Shown here piece by piece: positions 11,864-24,775 of a DNA stretch of 64,000 nucleotides; position 1 is the stretch's first letter, and each line of letters begins with the position of its first letter. Both the position numbers and the translations under genes were made by a program. Under the pieces are notes generated by a model. That model ran no database searches. It had not been told where the DNA came from and saw only the letters and a program-made list of their open reading frames with translations. Origin of the DNA: Hydnum rufescens UP504 (lineage: Eukaryota; Basidiomycota; Agaricomycetes; Cantharellales; Hydnaceae); assembly GCA_014904985.1 (NCBI GenBank), contig MU128922.1, positions 1-64,000 on the forward strand, written 5' to 3'.

Positions 11864-14080
11864 ATGCCTTACACGTCCCCTCTTCCCCGTTTAAAACTGA
11901 CCCCTACCAAGCAGCCAGCAGGTCACGAACGGCCGTGCCAACCGAGCAGGCGGCCACAGGCGTGCTCTCTCTGAAAACTACTTCAATGACCGCGGCGCCG
12001 CACCAGGCGCCTTTTCTCCTCTACTAGGCCTTCCAAGGCGCCCCCGTGCAAACTCTGGTGTCAAAAGCGCGCCCGTCTTTCGCCTCGCCTCCAATGAAGA
12101 TGTGAGCAGCGCAGAAACCGAATCTGGCAACGAAACGTTCCCAGTTCGTGGATTGGATCTCAGCGTCAATGGAAACGATGAAGCTTTAAACGCCCTTGAT
12201 AATTCGTCGTCTTCTGGCGAGGATGACGGCCGGAGGACTGAAACCGAGACGATCCCATTTCCTCGCCTCGTCTCCCCAGTTGCTCAAGGGCCTTGGCCAT
12301 TCCCTTCCAAGACTTCGCCCCCCCTCCCTGGATCACCCACCTCGCCTATCGTGCGCAAGTCAAATGGTCAGCCTCTCAAACCGTCGTTAAAGGTCTGCTC
12401 AGACGAAAATGCCCTTCATTTCGATGCTAACACCATTTTGTCTCAGTCATCCTTGTCCAGCCCGAACATTCCAACTGTGACTACGTCAAACTTCCCCCGA
12501 TCGTTTACTCGTTCCGCGCCCTCCACACCTTCCGTCAAGGCTGTCCATTTTGCCGACAAAGATGGGGTTGTCGTATTCGAGAAGACTCAGCGCACCGTCG
12601 CCGTCAGCCTCCGCGCCCCTGCCCTCAAAGGTGACGAGACAGAAACCGAGACCGACCAAGACAGCCAAGGTTTGGAGTATCCACTTCCTGCCCCATCCAC
12701 GAGCATTGTTCTCGGCAAAGACACTTCGGTCATTCCTGCCATCCCTTATCATTCGATATTTGCTTCAGAAGACCGCGTTCATCTTGAAACGCTCGTTCTG
12801 CCCTCTTCCCACCCGCCCAGCTTGCAGGGCTCAGTCCTCGTTCAGAACGTCTCTTTCACTAAGCAAGTGTACGTTCGTTTCACTCTCGATGATTGGCAGA
12901 CCACATCCGAAGTTGCTGCAAAATATACCGCATCGGTCCTTAATCCGATAACGGATCATATCCCGACAGTGATGCGTCACCATGTCCGTTCGGTCTCTGA
13001 GCCTGCTCTCGGCGCGGCTTCTCAGCCAGTGGTCGGGGCAAAACAATGGGATCGTTTCAACTTTGTTATCAAGCTGGAGGATGTGCGCAACCTCGAAATG
13101 CGCAAGATGTCACTCGTTGTTCGCTACGCGGTGGTGGACTGGAATTGGACAGAATTTTGGGACAACAATCGGGTCAGAACTATCAAATCGCTTTCGAGAA
13201 GAAGAAAACGGCTCTTGTCGGATCGTCCTTGTCATCGAAGCCCATCTCCCCCATCTCCCTGAATGAGTTGCCGTCGGGCGGTAATCTCGCTCCATCTCTA
13301 GCAAGTGCGACTTTCAGACCAGTCCCCTTACTCCCACCATCCTCCCCGATTCATTCCCATGGCAGCAAATCCGCCGACACAACACGAACCTCTTATCCTT
13401 CACTCCATTTACGTTTATCTCACTACGTCTCCCCTGTATCATCTGTTACTCCCGTGCCAGTACTCCGTTCTGCTTCACATTCGTCCAAAGAGCATAGCAC
13501 ATCTCATGGATTTCCTCCAATCTCCCCTCCCGACTCCCCCGTGATCGCTCGCAGACAAATCATCGGGGGTCAGCCTGCTACCGTCGAGCTTGTGCCACGG
13601 ATGGTACCCGTAAAGCCTATGCCAATAAGAGTGATCACTCCTCCAGAGTCCAAGGAGCCAACTCCAGCGGTGTCCCATATTCCTCTCCCACCATCCCCGT
13701 CAGAGTCCGACCCAGCAGTGCCGTCACCTCCCGATGACTTTCACACCCAGCCGTTCGTGGAATTGGACATATCGTCTAGGCCCGCGGATGGTTCGAGCAA
13801 GCAAGAATCAACCCCCCCGGCTGTTTCGACTATCCCTCTAGTTCCCAACGAAACAAAGCGGGATGACCCTTTTGGCATGTCACTCAATAATGCCCCGCCC
13901 GAGTTCTTGAAGCGATTCTGTTTCTTTGGCTCTTCGTCACGGCCCACCCCGCCGTCAGCTGGACCTTCGCCCTCTTTTTTTTTTGGAAAGGAAATCATCG
14001 GGGCTTCCACCCTTACGATGGGACAGGCAGGAGAGTGGGGCGAACGACGGCCTCAGATCATCCACGCCGGATCTGTGTGA
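11864..14080 (+). CDS. CBM21 protein phosphatase 1 regulatory subunit, frameshifted
   Basis: The protein resembles Gac1/Pig1-type targeting subunits, which bring protein phosphatase 1 to glycogen synthase. A KAVHF motif fits the PP1-docking RVxF pattern. A CBM21 domain follows, from VHLETLVLPSSHPPSL through VYVRFTLDDWQT and WDRFNFVI to DWNWTEFWDNN. After DNN (about 13170) the domain continues in another frame as GQNYQIAF. The bases read CAATCGGGTCAG; one more G would restore DNNRGQNYQI. With that base the total is an exact multiple of three, about 725 residues. The Pro/Ser-rich tail then stays open for 300 codons. The start is taken at ATG 11864, with a probable 40-bp intron 11875-11914 that contains a CTGAC branch site. 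The N-terminal exon is the least certain part. Confidence 0.85.
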
Positions 14081-14856
14081 AGTATGATATCCCTACCGGA
14101 TTTGATGCATGATTCTTTACTAATAAATATAATTTCTATTTCGCTCACAGGATCACTTCCTGCCGAATCAGTTCTTGTCAAGCTTTCCCCTTTAGTATTT
14201 ACAGAATCCGGTCGCACTCATGACCTTGCGTCGGGCTGGATAGTATTAGGGATGTGCTGACCATGGATCCCCATTGCCCATGCACCTCGCATTGTTGATG
14301 GATGCAGTCGTTCGCACTTCACGATGGGTCGCAACGACACTCGCATTCCTCCATGATCCTGGTGTAGGGCTGGGACATTATTATGGTTGCGGTGTTGTAC
14401 TAATTATTTCCTCTCTCCTCCTCTCCTGATGCATCTTGGTTACTGCGTGGTCGGACGTTCTCACCGTTTCGGGCTCTGTACTCTCTGTATTTCTACAAAT
14501 TTCTTATCTCCCAAACCCCATAGATGTGCTCTGTTCTGCTCCCAATCTCATCATTTCTCCGTGACATCCATGTTTTCCCCCCTCCATCATGACCTTATCT
14601 GCACCCTCACGCGCGCGAGTTGTCCCTATTCCGCACTTTAGTCATCCCTACCTTCTGTTTTTTTTTTCTTGATTTTCAATCTAGAACGATGATAAGCACT
14701 ATCTCACATATTCGTACGTCTACCGAATGTTGTTGCTCGTTCGGTACTTCATGATAAATTAGTATTAGTCGCGCGCCTGTCTACAAGCGGCAACTTACGA
14801 ATGGCTTGGGCACAGCCACAAAAGCAAGACACTAGCTTCCAACGGTTGGCCGTACG
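14081..14856. other. Intergenic, 0.8 kb, no gene seen
   Basis: This is the 3' flank of the CBM21 gene and the promoter of the F-box gene. It contains AATAAATATAATTTC (about 14121) shortly after the stop, a possible polyadenylation signal, and a pyrimidine-rich stretch around 14400-14670. There is no coding frame. Confidence 0.4.
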
Positions 14857-16360
14857 ATGTCGATATCTCATTCTCCTTCACGGTAGGTAGAACGCCCTAT
14901 CTGGGATAACAAATCTAACCCCGCGCTCTAGAACAAGGAAACAGGTGAAAAATGAGGTTATCTATAACTACAATGCAGCCGCTCCCGTGAATCGACTGAG
15001 CCCTGAGCTCGTCTCTGCAGTATTCATGGAGGGGCTCCCTGAAAGGGACTCACTTCAGCCAGCAGCTAGCTGGCTTCAACGTCTTAGATTTCTCGTCCTT
15101 ATCTCTGCCGTGTCTGGCGGTTGGAGGAGAGTCGCCCTTGACACAGCCCCCCTTTGGAGCTTCATCATGTATCAAACTGGCATGTCTAGGGCGGCAGATG
15201 TTCGGCGGATGAAGATAATCAAGGAGTTTATTTTACGTTCGAAAGAGGCTATCATTGACCTCACTATCGTCCTGGACGATGATAGACAATCTACCATAGG
15301 CCCGAAACTCCGCGGTGCGATAGGCAAACGGCGCCTTGAGTTCGCTCTAGCACTTCGATCTCTTGTGGAGGACCATTCCCATCGCTGTCGATCGTTTATG
15401 CTGTTCGCTTCGGACACCGTAATGGCCGGGCCTTTCTTCCCTCTTCCGCCTCGTATGCCCGCACTCACCGATCTGACTATTCGCACCAACTCTGTTTGCG
15501 ATGGTCCAAATGGCCCCGTTATTTCGTTGTTCCCCGAGGGGATGGAGTGTCAGTTGAGGACGATGACAATCGCCTCCTGCCCATTGCCCGAGATTGAATC
15601 CATAGATTTCTGCAGAGTCCAGACTCTGACATTGAACCTGAAGTTCTTGACATCGCGTAGCGATGAGGTCTTGCGACTGTTGTCCCCGTTTCGTAACCTG
15701 CGAACTCTGGACATTCGCGGTGCGATGCGCCCACCGCATGGACCACTGCTACCAATTACGATGCCGAATATTACCAAAATTACGATGGTTCAGGACACCC
15801 AGGAGGGGTTTCTCAATTCTATTATTGCCCCTCAGCTAGAGCACCTTGCTCTCATCGGTTCCGCGATTCCCAAATCGCTCGGCGGTTCCTTGCGTACACT
15901 GTGCCTTGAGTTCGAATCCCTCAGTTCAGCTTTGCCTATGATCCAATCTGTCGCGTCCCAGACCGATTTGGTGGCCATGCATTTCAAACTGACACCGGCA
16001 TGCAATAGTGACGTCCTCCAATTTCTGAATGGTTACGGCGCTGGAAAAAGTGATCTTTCCGTGGGGACTTACGCTCTCCCCTGTCCCTCTCTGGAATTCG
16101 TGAGGATTTTGACGACTGGGTCTTCGTGGAAATACTCGTTCCGTCATTATAAGACTCTTCTCGCGGAAAGCCTCGGAGCACTTCTCGAACGGCGCCCGAA
16201 CTTGACTCTCGAAATACAAGGCTTTGGAGTGAACCCAGGCGAGGTGGTTCAGTCCTGGCTTGACGCGCTTGTCGGTGATTTTGGCTCTCGGGTATGTGTG
16301 TTGGAGGACTATAGTCATCCGACGCCATTGTCCGATCTCTTTTCTTCGCACGGGGACTGA
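14857..16360 (+). CDS. F-box protein with leucine-rich C-terminal region
   Basis: This is a probable SCF ubiquitin-ligase adaptor of the F-box-like type abundant in Agaricomycetes. Two exons (14857-14882 and 14932-16360) with a 49-bp intron give 484 residues. The long second exon has no ATG before the F-box, and exon 1 supplies MSISHSPSR in phase. The F-box core is APVNRLSPELVSAVFM. It is followed by GGWRRVALDTAPLWSF, the usual 'PxLW' segment. Irregular leucine-rich stretches then reach residue 460 (LTIRTNSV, LRTLDIRG, LEHLALIGS). The substrate is unknown. This family evolves by rapid duplication, so orthology is unlikely to be informative. Confidence 0.82.
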
Positions 16361-18685
16361 AGCCCAAGGTGCGTAATAAAATTTGTTGGCCCCAATTGCG
16401 ATTAGTTTGGAGGAGGGGGGGTCAGCTGGTTCTTTTATCCAGGTAAATAATGATGCGAAGGGAGTTTTGGCTCTGGCTCGTGGTGGACGTGGTTTTTCTG
16501 CGGATTCGCATCAGCTGACTTTTTTTTTTCCGCATTCTTTTTTTTCTGTACACTACGATACTCACTGACCGGATCTTTGAAATAGCAGGCCGGATGAAAT
16601 ATACACTGAGAATGGATGATGTCGCTCACTTGGTTTTCCCTTTCGTCTGGACCTCATCGTGCGAGTCTGGTCATCTGCTCTTGAATGCCCCCGTCTCCGT
16701 CCCCATATCTGCTACTGCGAGAATATTAAACAGTGCGTCGCCCGGAAATTCCGAGCGTTCGAGTCATCCTTATTCCTTCCCATAGTACGCGTTCCGGAGG
16801 AAAGTTGTGGTTTGCACGACATTATTGCTCTGTGGTGGGCGATATCTGTGACACTTGATGTTTCTTTCTCTTGCTTTTTTTGTTTTTTTTTCCAAGTCCT
16901 GATCTTACGTGATCATTCCTTGGGGACAATGGCGCGGCGTCAGCATCCATCCGAGCCCTAGTCTAATTTTCCGGGTCCAAAAAGAGATTGGAAATCTGGT
17001 TGAATATGCTCAACGTGAACATAGGAGCAAGACTTTTTTTCCCTGGGACAGCACAGCCTAGCCCACAAGTGATTGTTCATTTGTGACCCGCCTGGTATTC
17101 GAAGTCCAAGTGGAATGGCTCTCTGTTTTGTATACATTAATTGGACTGAGTCCTCGATCAATTGGGTCCATTTTCATGGAGGACAGGAGGCTCTGGTGGC
17201 CGGGCCTCCGCTTGACTCCGCTTGTGGCTCTAGCGAATGGATCGAGTTGGAATTCATTCAGTTGGGGATAGCTGGTTCGGTTCGGTTCTAGTCGGCTTCG
17301 GGGCGACCGGCGACTGGGTGACTCTTGAGCCGACTTCGAGCCCGAGTCGCGGCGACACTAGGAGCCACACCCTTTTAATAGCACGTGATTAGGGATCTTG
17401 GTCTCTCAGGTTAGTACTGCTGCGTAGACATTTTTATCTTTGTTGGACGTATTGGAAAATGTAAGGACGGTGGAGGCCTTTGAGCCACACTGACGAGGGC
17501 GGGAAAGAGAATGTTATTATTATGTAAGAATTACAGTATGGTCCGAAAACGGTAGGCAACGTGGTGCCTAAATACGGGAACTATGAATACTAATATAAGG
17601 CCGTGTATGTAAACAGCGATGGATCCCAACAGTCTGAGATTGTCAGTGGGCATATATTGGGAAGTCATGATGAAGTTATAGTGCAGTCCAGAACTTGCGA
17701 GAGGAGTCTTCTCCCATTTCGTGCTCTCTGATGAGGTAATATCCAAAAGCATTCATCCACCCTCCACTACAACTAGTGCAGTATAGCCATTACTGCCCTA
17801 TCCGGAAGTCTGCTTGCGGTCGAGAATTACACACCCCATTACACATAGGTACGGTTCACTACATTAAGTCACTAATATACTGCATAATCGTCCATTTGGC
17901 CAGTTGTGGACTGGAAAGGATACTATTGCATCTTTGTCTACAATTCCAATCGCAATGCACTATTTTCACGGTTTTTGACTTTTCGCTGCGAGGTGTGGTG
18001 GCTGGGGCGCCCATTCTGCGTTCACATGGATGCGAGTTCCGTGGTGTACAGACCTAAAGTCTGAAGCTAGCTAGAGCAGTTATCTGTGGGGCTCGGAAGA
18101 GGGTAGCGACCCATCGGGATATTGGGATTTGAATCATACACCAAGCGAGAGATAAGTGCCAATGAAGAGGGGCCCAGCTCAGCTCCAGAACTGAAATTGC
18201 ACGAGCCCATACTGGTACTGTGCTTTGCGTCCAGTCGTGCCAGGAATGTAGGCATGATGTCATGCCGCGTGCAATCTTTACCTCAAGGCACCGGCAGTAT
18301 CGCAGCAAGACTATATAAGAAAGTGGGCTACAGGGACCGCGACGATGATAGGCGCGTTGGACGGCCCACTTGCATTGGGCGAGAGAGCATTTACGCACTG
18401 GGTCGGCCTTGGCCGTGCTAGGCCCAATAGAGGATGTAGATAAGCTTGATTCCTGTCACGACATTTACATAAGAACGCGGACATTGTCCGATCATGGTCT
18501 TGATGGTAACGCCACTCTGTGGGCCGCACAACTGTCGCAGATGAGCGTGTTTTAGGTCCAAGCCTCACTATCACCACGTGTTTTAGAGGTTGGGGCCTAA
18601 AAGTTGCGAGACTGCCCTCAGCGGAGAGTGTCTTCTTGAAAACAGGGGCCCAAATGAGCCCAGGCCAAAAGGACGTCAACTGAGT
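16361..18685. other. Intergenic, 2.3 kb, with a G+C-rich fold-back
   Basis: I see no coding frame with family support. Poly-T/pyrimidine tracts occur at 16520-16550, 16875-16892 and 17034-17042. A fold-back-rich segment is at 17289-17355 (see its own entry). Sequence near 18600-18680 is the upstream region of the CE4 gene. Confidence 0.45.
17289..17355. repeat. Imperfect fold-back rich in CGACTC/GAGTCG words
   Basis: AGTCGGCT near 17290 is complementary to AGCCGACT near 17331. CGACTGGG is partly complementary to CCCGAGTCG further in. The words GCCGCGACTCG and TCGAGCC recur, in reverse orientation, near 32815-32860. This looks like a small dispersed non-coding repeat. The family assignment is a guess. 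Confidence 0.35.
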
Positions 18686-18695
18686 TTATTTATAG
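18686..18695 (+). promoter_or_regulatory. Possible TATA box of the CE4 gene
   Basis: TTATTTATAG lies about 132 bp upstream of the CE4 start codon. It is the only AT-rich core in the proximal region. Confidence 0.4.
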
Positions 18696-18826
18696 TCTTT
18701 CGCACCAGGTTCGCTCAGGTTCGCCCCTAATATCACGGCATTGGGCTAGTAGTCCTCGGTTACCTCCGAGGGTGAGTTGTATACTTCCTAGCAATATTAC
18801 GTTCTTTCCTTTGCCCCACCACCGAC

Positions 18827-20857
18827 ATGCGTTCGCTCGCATTATCCGCACTCCTTCTTACTCCTTTCCTTGGGACTCTGGCTCAGGATGGCAGCTTGAC
18901 CGGCCCTGCTTCGAGTCCTGAGGCCGCTGGCTACAGCTGCGACCCTACAACGTGTAAATTGCCAAACTGTGCTTGTGCAAGCACGAATATCCCTGGTGGT
19001 ATTAGTCAGAATGATACTCCTATGTTCCTTGTTCTCACTGCGTAAGATAGCGCGTTGGTACTTCCCTCGTCCGCCTTGAGTATGACTCTTCTCTCTAGTG
19101 ATGATGCCGTGCAATCATATACCGTCAACGCCATCGCATCGCTCATCGGCCAACGAAAAAACCCCAACGGGTGCTCCCCAAAGTACTCATACTACACCCA
19201 GATTTCATACACCAACTTCACCTTCGTAACAGACTTATACGTCGCCGGAAACGAGATTGCCGATCACACGTACGCGATGCCCCTATGCCCCCTCTCTTCC
19301 GTGCTCTCCATGTTCATCTTCACCATCTTAGAATGACTCATATCGAGCTCGCTGGCTCAGACGAGATCAACGGAAATCTAGTAACCTTGAACGCTCTCGC
19401 CGGTATCCCCTTGAATGAAATTATCGGATTCCGAGCACCATATCTCAACTACTCTGCTGCCATGCTCACCCAACTCCAGCAATCAGGGTTCACGTATGAC
19501 ACGAGCTCGACGGCCTCTATTCCTGTCAACCAGAATGGCACTGATGCGTACTGGCCGTACACTCTGGACAATGGATTGGCAAACGACTGCCTTACCTTCA
19601 CTGATATCTGCCAGGGCAAACCCAAGTTACCCGGATTCTGGGAAATCCCTATGTACGCCATCTTTGATGAACGTGGTGGGGCAGGGACGCATCTTATGGA
19701 CCCGTGGCTGGATGGTAATGCCACGGCCGTACTCAGCTGGATGAAGAATACATTCGCTGCTCATTGTGAGTTTGCAGCCGGATATGATGATGGTGATGAT
19801 TAATACCTCGTTGCCTAGACAACGGCAACAGACAGCCATTTGGTTTGTACACACATCCAATCCACATCGCCGTAAGGCCCTGTCCTCATCTTCTTCTATT
19901 CGTTGTATCTCACCGTAATTACTTCAGACCGGTTACCCTGGTGTGGCCGACCCGACGACGACTATTAGCGTAGGAAGCAACTTCTTCTTATCTTTGAGTA
20001 GGGCCTGACTTCGAGACTTTATAGATGATTAACGAATTCATCGATTGGGCGCAACAGCAGAGTAATGGTGCGTTATTCTGCTATTTTCTTGATGCTCCAT
20101 CAGTTCACGTGCACCATTTAGTGTGGATTGTGTCAAGTAGACAATTGCTGGATTGGGTCCGGAATCCTGTCCCTGTCTCTCAGCTTAACAATATCCCATC
20201 GTTCCAATGCGCCATGCCTGTCGTTTCGGAGAAGATTTGCAACGGCATCCCTGCTAATGAGAATGGTCTCTTAAGCAGCTGTCCGTTTTCCGCCTTTCCG
20301 TTCTTTACTTGCGTGAGTGCCTTGCATCAGTTTTAGCCATGCATCTTGGCGCTGAGAGGGATGAGTTAGTATGGGTGCCCGGCCACACCACCGACCCCAG
20401 CAGATCCCAATCCAAGTCAGCCCGTTGTTTCGGGCCGACTGCGTTACCGACGTGAGTCCCCTTTTTTCAGTGGCTCGTCAGGATCTAATGCCCATCTATG
20501 TAGTACCGAGTGATTGTCAGACCGCCTTCTGGGATCCAATTGGTAACAAATGTCTATGCCAGAATGGAACGTCGTGTCAATTCAACGACACCACAAGGCC
20601 TATCGGAGTGAGTCTATGAGAGGCACTTTTATTATGGTCCTAATCGACTAACGGTTTTACTCGCCCAGCCAAATGGTGCGAATTTGACCGGTGGCGGGAC
20701 AGGCTCCAGTCCAGCAGCCAGTCAGCCATACATACCGTTCAATGGTGGCTCCAGCGGTGCAATAGCTTCGGTGCAGATCAGTGGGGGTGCCGTAGCTGCC
20801 GTCATTTTTGGCTTTGCGGGTGTAATTCTCGGAGCCGTCAGTACTCTCATTTCATAA
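18827..20857 (+). CDS. Chitin/polysaccharide deacetylase, CE4 family, secreted
   Basis: This enzyme should remove acetyl groups from chitin or related glycans in the cell wall. Ten exons (18827-19041, 19099-19269, 19332-19765, 19819-19871, 19928-19969, 20025-20067, 20122-20312, 20370-20451, 20504-20607, 20669-20857) give 507 residues with every phase consistent. A signal peptide, MRSLALSALLLTPFLGTLAQ, starts it. CE4 motif 1 is TADDAVQSY, where the paired Asp act as base and metal ligand. Motif 2, DHTMTH, is rebuilt across intron 2. GFRAPYLN is motif 3. Cys-rich spacers (CNGIPANENGLLSSC and later CLCQNGTSCQF) follow. The C-terminus is a Gly/Ser linker plus a hydrophobic tail, GAVAAVIFGFAGVILGAVST, suggesting membrane or GPI anchoring. 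Substrate is inferred from family. Confidence 0.93.
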
Positions 20858-21943
20858 GCTTGACGCCTCAGATCATCAATTTCACTTGATCGATCCTATG
20901 GACACTTGCATTGGACTCCACGTCATTCCATCCGTTCACCTTACCACTACATACTCTTTATGTGCTCTATTCCTCTATTCTTCTTTTTTCCACGCTTGTC
21001 GTGGTCCGCATTTACCGTCTAGCTCGCAAGCAGAGCAGCTGCCGAATTAGTTCACCTCATGTCATGAGTCGTTGCATTATAGGTCTAATTCTCCCCTCCC
21101 CCCACCGTGCAACGTAACTAGTCCTTAGCCTTATGAACGCTTGGATATTTGTGTACGAAATAGAATATCGGCCAGTCCTGTGCACATGAGGTGATGGCCC
21201 ATGTTTTAATTTTCTGTGGCTTCGCGGCTTCCTTTCTCATGATCAGGCAGTAAGCTCCGCCGATTCGCATTCGACATGCCGACTAATGAAGTACAGCATG
21301 CTTGCAGGTCCTGCTTGATCACCCTTGGCACTCAGAACTACAGATGAGGATCCACTCGCGATCGAGATGGTTAGAGTTGCTTCTCCCCTGTTCGCATTTT
21401 GAATCTTTCCCGCGAAGTGGCAGATCAGGATACGTTCTAAAAGAGATGCCATGTCACTGGTTTTTAGGAGCACCGCGTTCTCACTGGCCCTGACCAGGTA
21501 CTTCGATCAAAATACAGTACACCCCTCGACAGGCAACTGTCGAACGACGCTGAGATTCTCGAATCTTTCCACGTAATTTGGTGTGTTTGTAGCTATATAG
21601 CTGGAAAAAAAGCACATATCTCCAGATTGGGTTTCAGAGAAAGTCAGGGTAGCAAGGAATACTGTAATCAGTAAGCGGCAGATGCCGTAGCAATACTGTA
21701 TACATTGATGCTTCCCCTAGACAAGCTCTGCCAAGTTGGCTAGTTTGTAGACTAGCAGGTAGTTCAACGCCACTCATTTGCACGTCAACGGTTTCCAAGC
21801 TTCTGTAAATCTTCAGTCAAAACTTAAAGGTGGATTCAATGCGAGGGCCTTTACTTCCCTTCAGGCTTCAGTATTCCATGGCATACCCCATCGGGGAAGC
21901 GAGACGTAGAGCAATCGCCCCGAATCGTGCCAGCAAGGATAGT
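20858..21943. other. Intergenic, 1.1 kb, CE4 / GMC
   Basis: No coding frame with family support is present. This is the 3' flank of the deacetylase and the upstream region of the GMC gene. Confidence 0.45.
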
Positions 21944-21954
21944 TATAAAATATA
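21944..21954 (+). promoter_or_regulatory. Strong TATA box of the GMC oxidoreductase gene
   Basis: TATAAAATATA lies only 28 bp before the ATG at 21983. This implies a transcript start almost at the start codon, or use of a downstream start. The exon 1 signal peptide argues for the annotated ATG. Confidence 0.55.
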
Positions 21955-21982
21955 CTCGTAGATAACTAGAATCATCGCGGAG

Positions 21983-24775
21983 ATGTGGCCCTCTTCTACT
22001 TTGTTTGTTCTTGCCCTCTCATGTGCCTGGGCGTCACTTGTTGGTGCAGGCTATGACTATGTGATTATTGGTGTGCTGTGCTTTCCTCGTGCGTATTGTC
22101 ATCCATCATTGAATCTCATCTTCTAAAGGTGCTGGTCTGAGCGGTTTAACCGTCGGGGACCGGTTGTCGGAGGATGGGACCAAGAGCATCCTGGTGTTGG
22201 AAGCTGGGGATGCCCACCTGGAGGATCCAAAGATCATGATTCCCGGCTTCCAAGGCAGTACCCTCGGCGTACGCGTTTCCTGCTTCTGCGACGCGTTGTT
22301 AGATGTTTAACCGCCGTGCCCAGAATGCTTCATATGACTGGCTATTCACCACTGTTCCGCAGCCCTGTGCCAATAACAGGTCATTGATATGGAACAGAGG
22401 CAAGGGTATTGGCGGTTCTACGGCCGTCAATTTCATGGCTTGGGGTGTAGGTAACGACAACATGATTGCGCCCTTAACAACATATCACTGATATTCATTG
22501 CAGCGTCCTGCATCTGGCGAGATTGATGGTCTGATTGCCATTCTTATAGAATGAGGCATTCAGACTCATAGTGACTCCCAATTGCAGCTCTTCAGTCGTT
22601 GGGAAATCCCGGATGGGGTTGGAACAACCTTTTCAAGTACATCAAGAAGGCCGAACAGTGCGCCGATTGACTCCCTTTTTTAATCACGCCTTTTTATGGT
22701 CTAATGGTCTATATTTTAGGTTCCAACACCCAAGTGCGACATATGCTGCAGCTAATAATTTCACATACGACCCCTCTGCTCACGGTACTAGCGGTCCAGT
22801 TAAGAATTCGTTTTCTGTGTTTGTCTCTGATGGTCAACTTCCGTGGACAAGTGCATTGAATGAATTGGGCATACCCACGATTTTCGAAGCTCTCGGGGGC
22901 CAAGACGTTGGAGCCTGGTATACCCCCTCTGCGATTGACGCGATGACTCAAACTAGGTCCTACGCTACGACCGTACGTCGTCATATCAGTCTGCACTTAT
23001 TTATACACAGTCGGAATTTTTCAACAGGCCCACTACATTCCAGCTTCTGGACGTCCCAACTTTAAGGTCATCACGGGAGCGTTTGTGTCTCGGATTGTCA
23101 TCACTGGCCCTTCCACTGGGGCTTCGGTTGCCGCCAGTGGAGTGGAATATTACGTCGACGACGCCCTTCAATCTGTGAAGCTTAATGCCGGGGGTGAGGT
23201 CATCGTCTCAGCCGGGTAGGTAATATGCAAGTTCTAAAAATCGCTAATTCTGATGCATGCTCTATAGTTCCATCAATACGCCCAAGATTCTTGAACTTTC
23301 CGGTATCGGCGATCCTGCTGTTTTAACTCCTCTTGGCGTTCATGTCAAGGTACTGTATGCCTATACCTCACGTGACTGTCGCTGGCAGGACTAACCTTCC
23401 TAGCATATCGGAAGGTGAATCTCCCCGGTGTTGGAAACGGCATGGCCGATAAAGTATTTACGGGTATCAGCTATGGTAAAGATCGGTTGGGGGTTACCAT
23501 GGCTCTCCTTGTATTCAATGTCTCCCACTAGAGCTCAGGAACAATGCCGTGGTCACGTTGGACAATTTGCGGGATCCATCGTATGTTTCTGCAGCCTTGG
23601 CACAATAGTAAGTGGTTCACATCATCTGATTGACCTGTTCGCCGAAGTGCTCATTCAAAATGTTAGCAATGCTGACAAAACCGGCTTATTCACCATTGGA
23701 GTGTCTGCCTTCGCCTTGGTGCCCCTGCAGGCGTTGACCGACACTCTGACTTCTGCAAAGCTCATCGTTGCTCAGGCGCTCCGTATTCTCACTGGGTGCT
23801 ATTCTCCAGGAACTATCAAGCTGATGGGCCAACAATTGTACCGCCTTCTTCGTCCTCGTAAATTTGGACTCGTAGAGTTCGTAGCATTCCCTGGTTTCTT
23901 CACTATGGCGTGTGAGGAATTCTGTCTTTGTCTGAGGCCTCGGCGTCTGAGTCAATATTTGGCGTTCAGCCACCCCACAGGCAGGAAAGAAGTACATCAC
24001 CTTTACGGTTGACCTTCAATCCCCCTTTTCACGTGGATCTATCGTGAGTCGAACTCTGCGTTCCCGTTGATAGCTATCCTCACACTTGCATTTAGCATAT
24101 CACTTCCACCGATTATAAGGAGCAGTCTGCGATCGACCCTCGCACGCTCTCTCAAGACCTTGATCTAAAGGTGCTCCTTCTAGGCATGAAAACCATGCGG
24201 AAGTTGGGGGCCACCGGCGGGTTCAAAGGCATGGCATACTTTGTTCTTGGCTTAAAGCTTTCGCTCACTAATGCAAGCGCAGACCTATTTGCTGCTGAAA
24301 TTGATCCCGGCTCCTCTTACTCTACCGACGATCAATTGATATGTGAGTATGATGGTCCATCGTCGTGCTTAGTACCTCAAGCCGATGTGTCAATGCAGCG
24401 TACATCCGGGGCAACATTGGGACTGAATTCCACACCTGTGGCACCTCAGCCATGCTTCCCCGTTCCCAGGGCGGGGTGGTCTCCCCCGAGTTGAAAGTTT
24501 ACGGGACAGAGAATATTCGTGTGGTAGACGTAGGCATTTCCTGCCCCTTATTTATCTAAAAAGCAGTCACGAGGTCTGACGCCTTTCTCCTCCCCCCCAC
24601 CCCCGCAGCTCTCAATTATGCCTTTTCCCATCACTGCACACCCGCAATCTACTCTGTACGGCATGTGAGTTGAATTTGGATCCCGTTAACAGCATAGCAA
24701 TTCCGTCTCTGAGGCAAGTGTTCGCCCAGCGCCGAGAAAGCATCAGATATTATCCGCGGGATCACAACCGTATAG
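21983..24775 (+). CDS. GMC-family FAD oxidoreductase, secreted
   Basis: This is a glucose-methanol-choline flavoenzyme, closest in style to fungal aryl-alcohol/glucose oxidase-like proteins, likely making H2O2 outside the cell. Sixteen exons give 641 residues in frame: 21983-22070, 22129-22268, 22303-22446, 22504-22528, 22588-22657, 22720-22972, 23028-23215, 23268-23349, 23415-23475, 23532-23607, 23667-23911, 23970-24043, 24096-24342, 24399-24529, 24609-24664 and 24730-24775. The signal peptide runs to about residue 21. The FAD loop is VIIGAGLSGLT. The GMC signature GKGIGGSTAVNFM and second signature GSINTPKILELSGIG are present. The catalytic His region is CGTSAMLPRSQGG, then ITAHPQSTLYG. Intron 2 is only 34 bp. 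Intron 8 must end in AAG to keep KVNLPGVGN. The substrate cannot be read from sequence. Confidence 0.93.
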
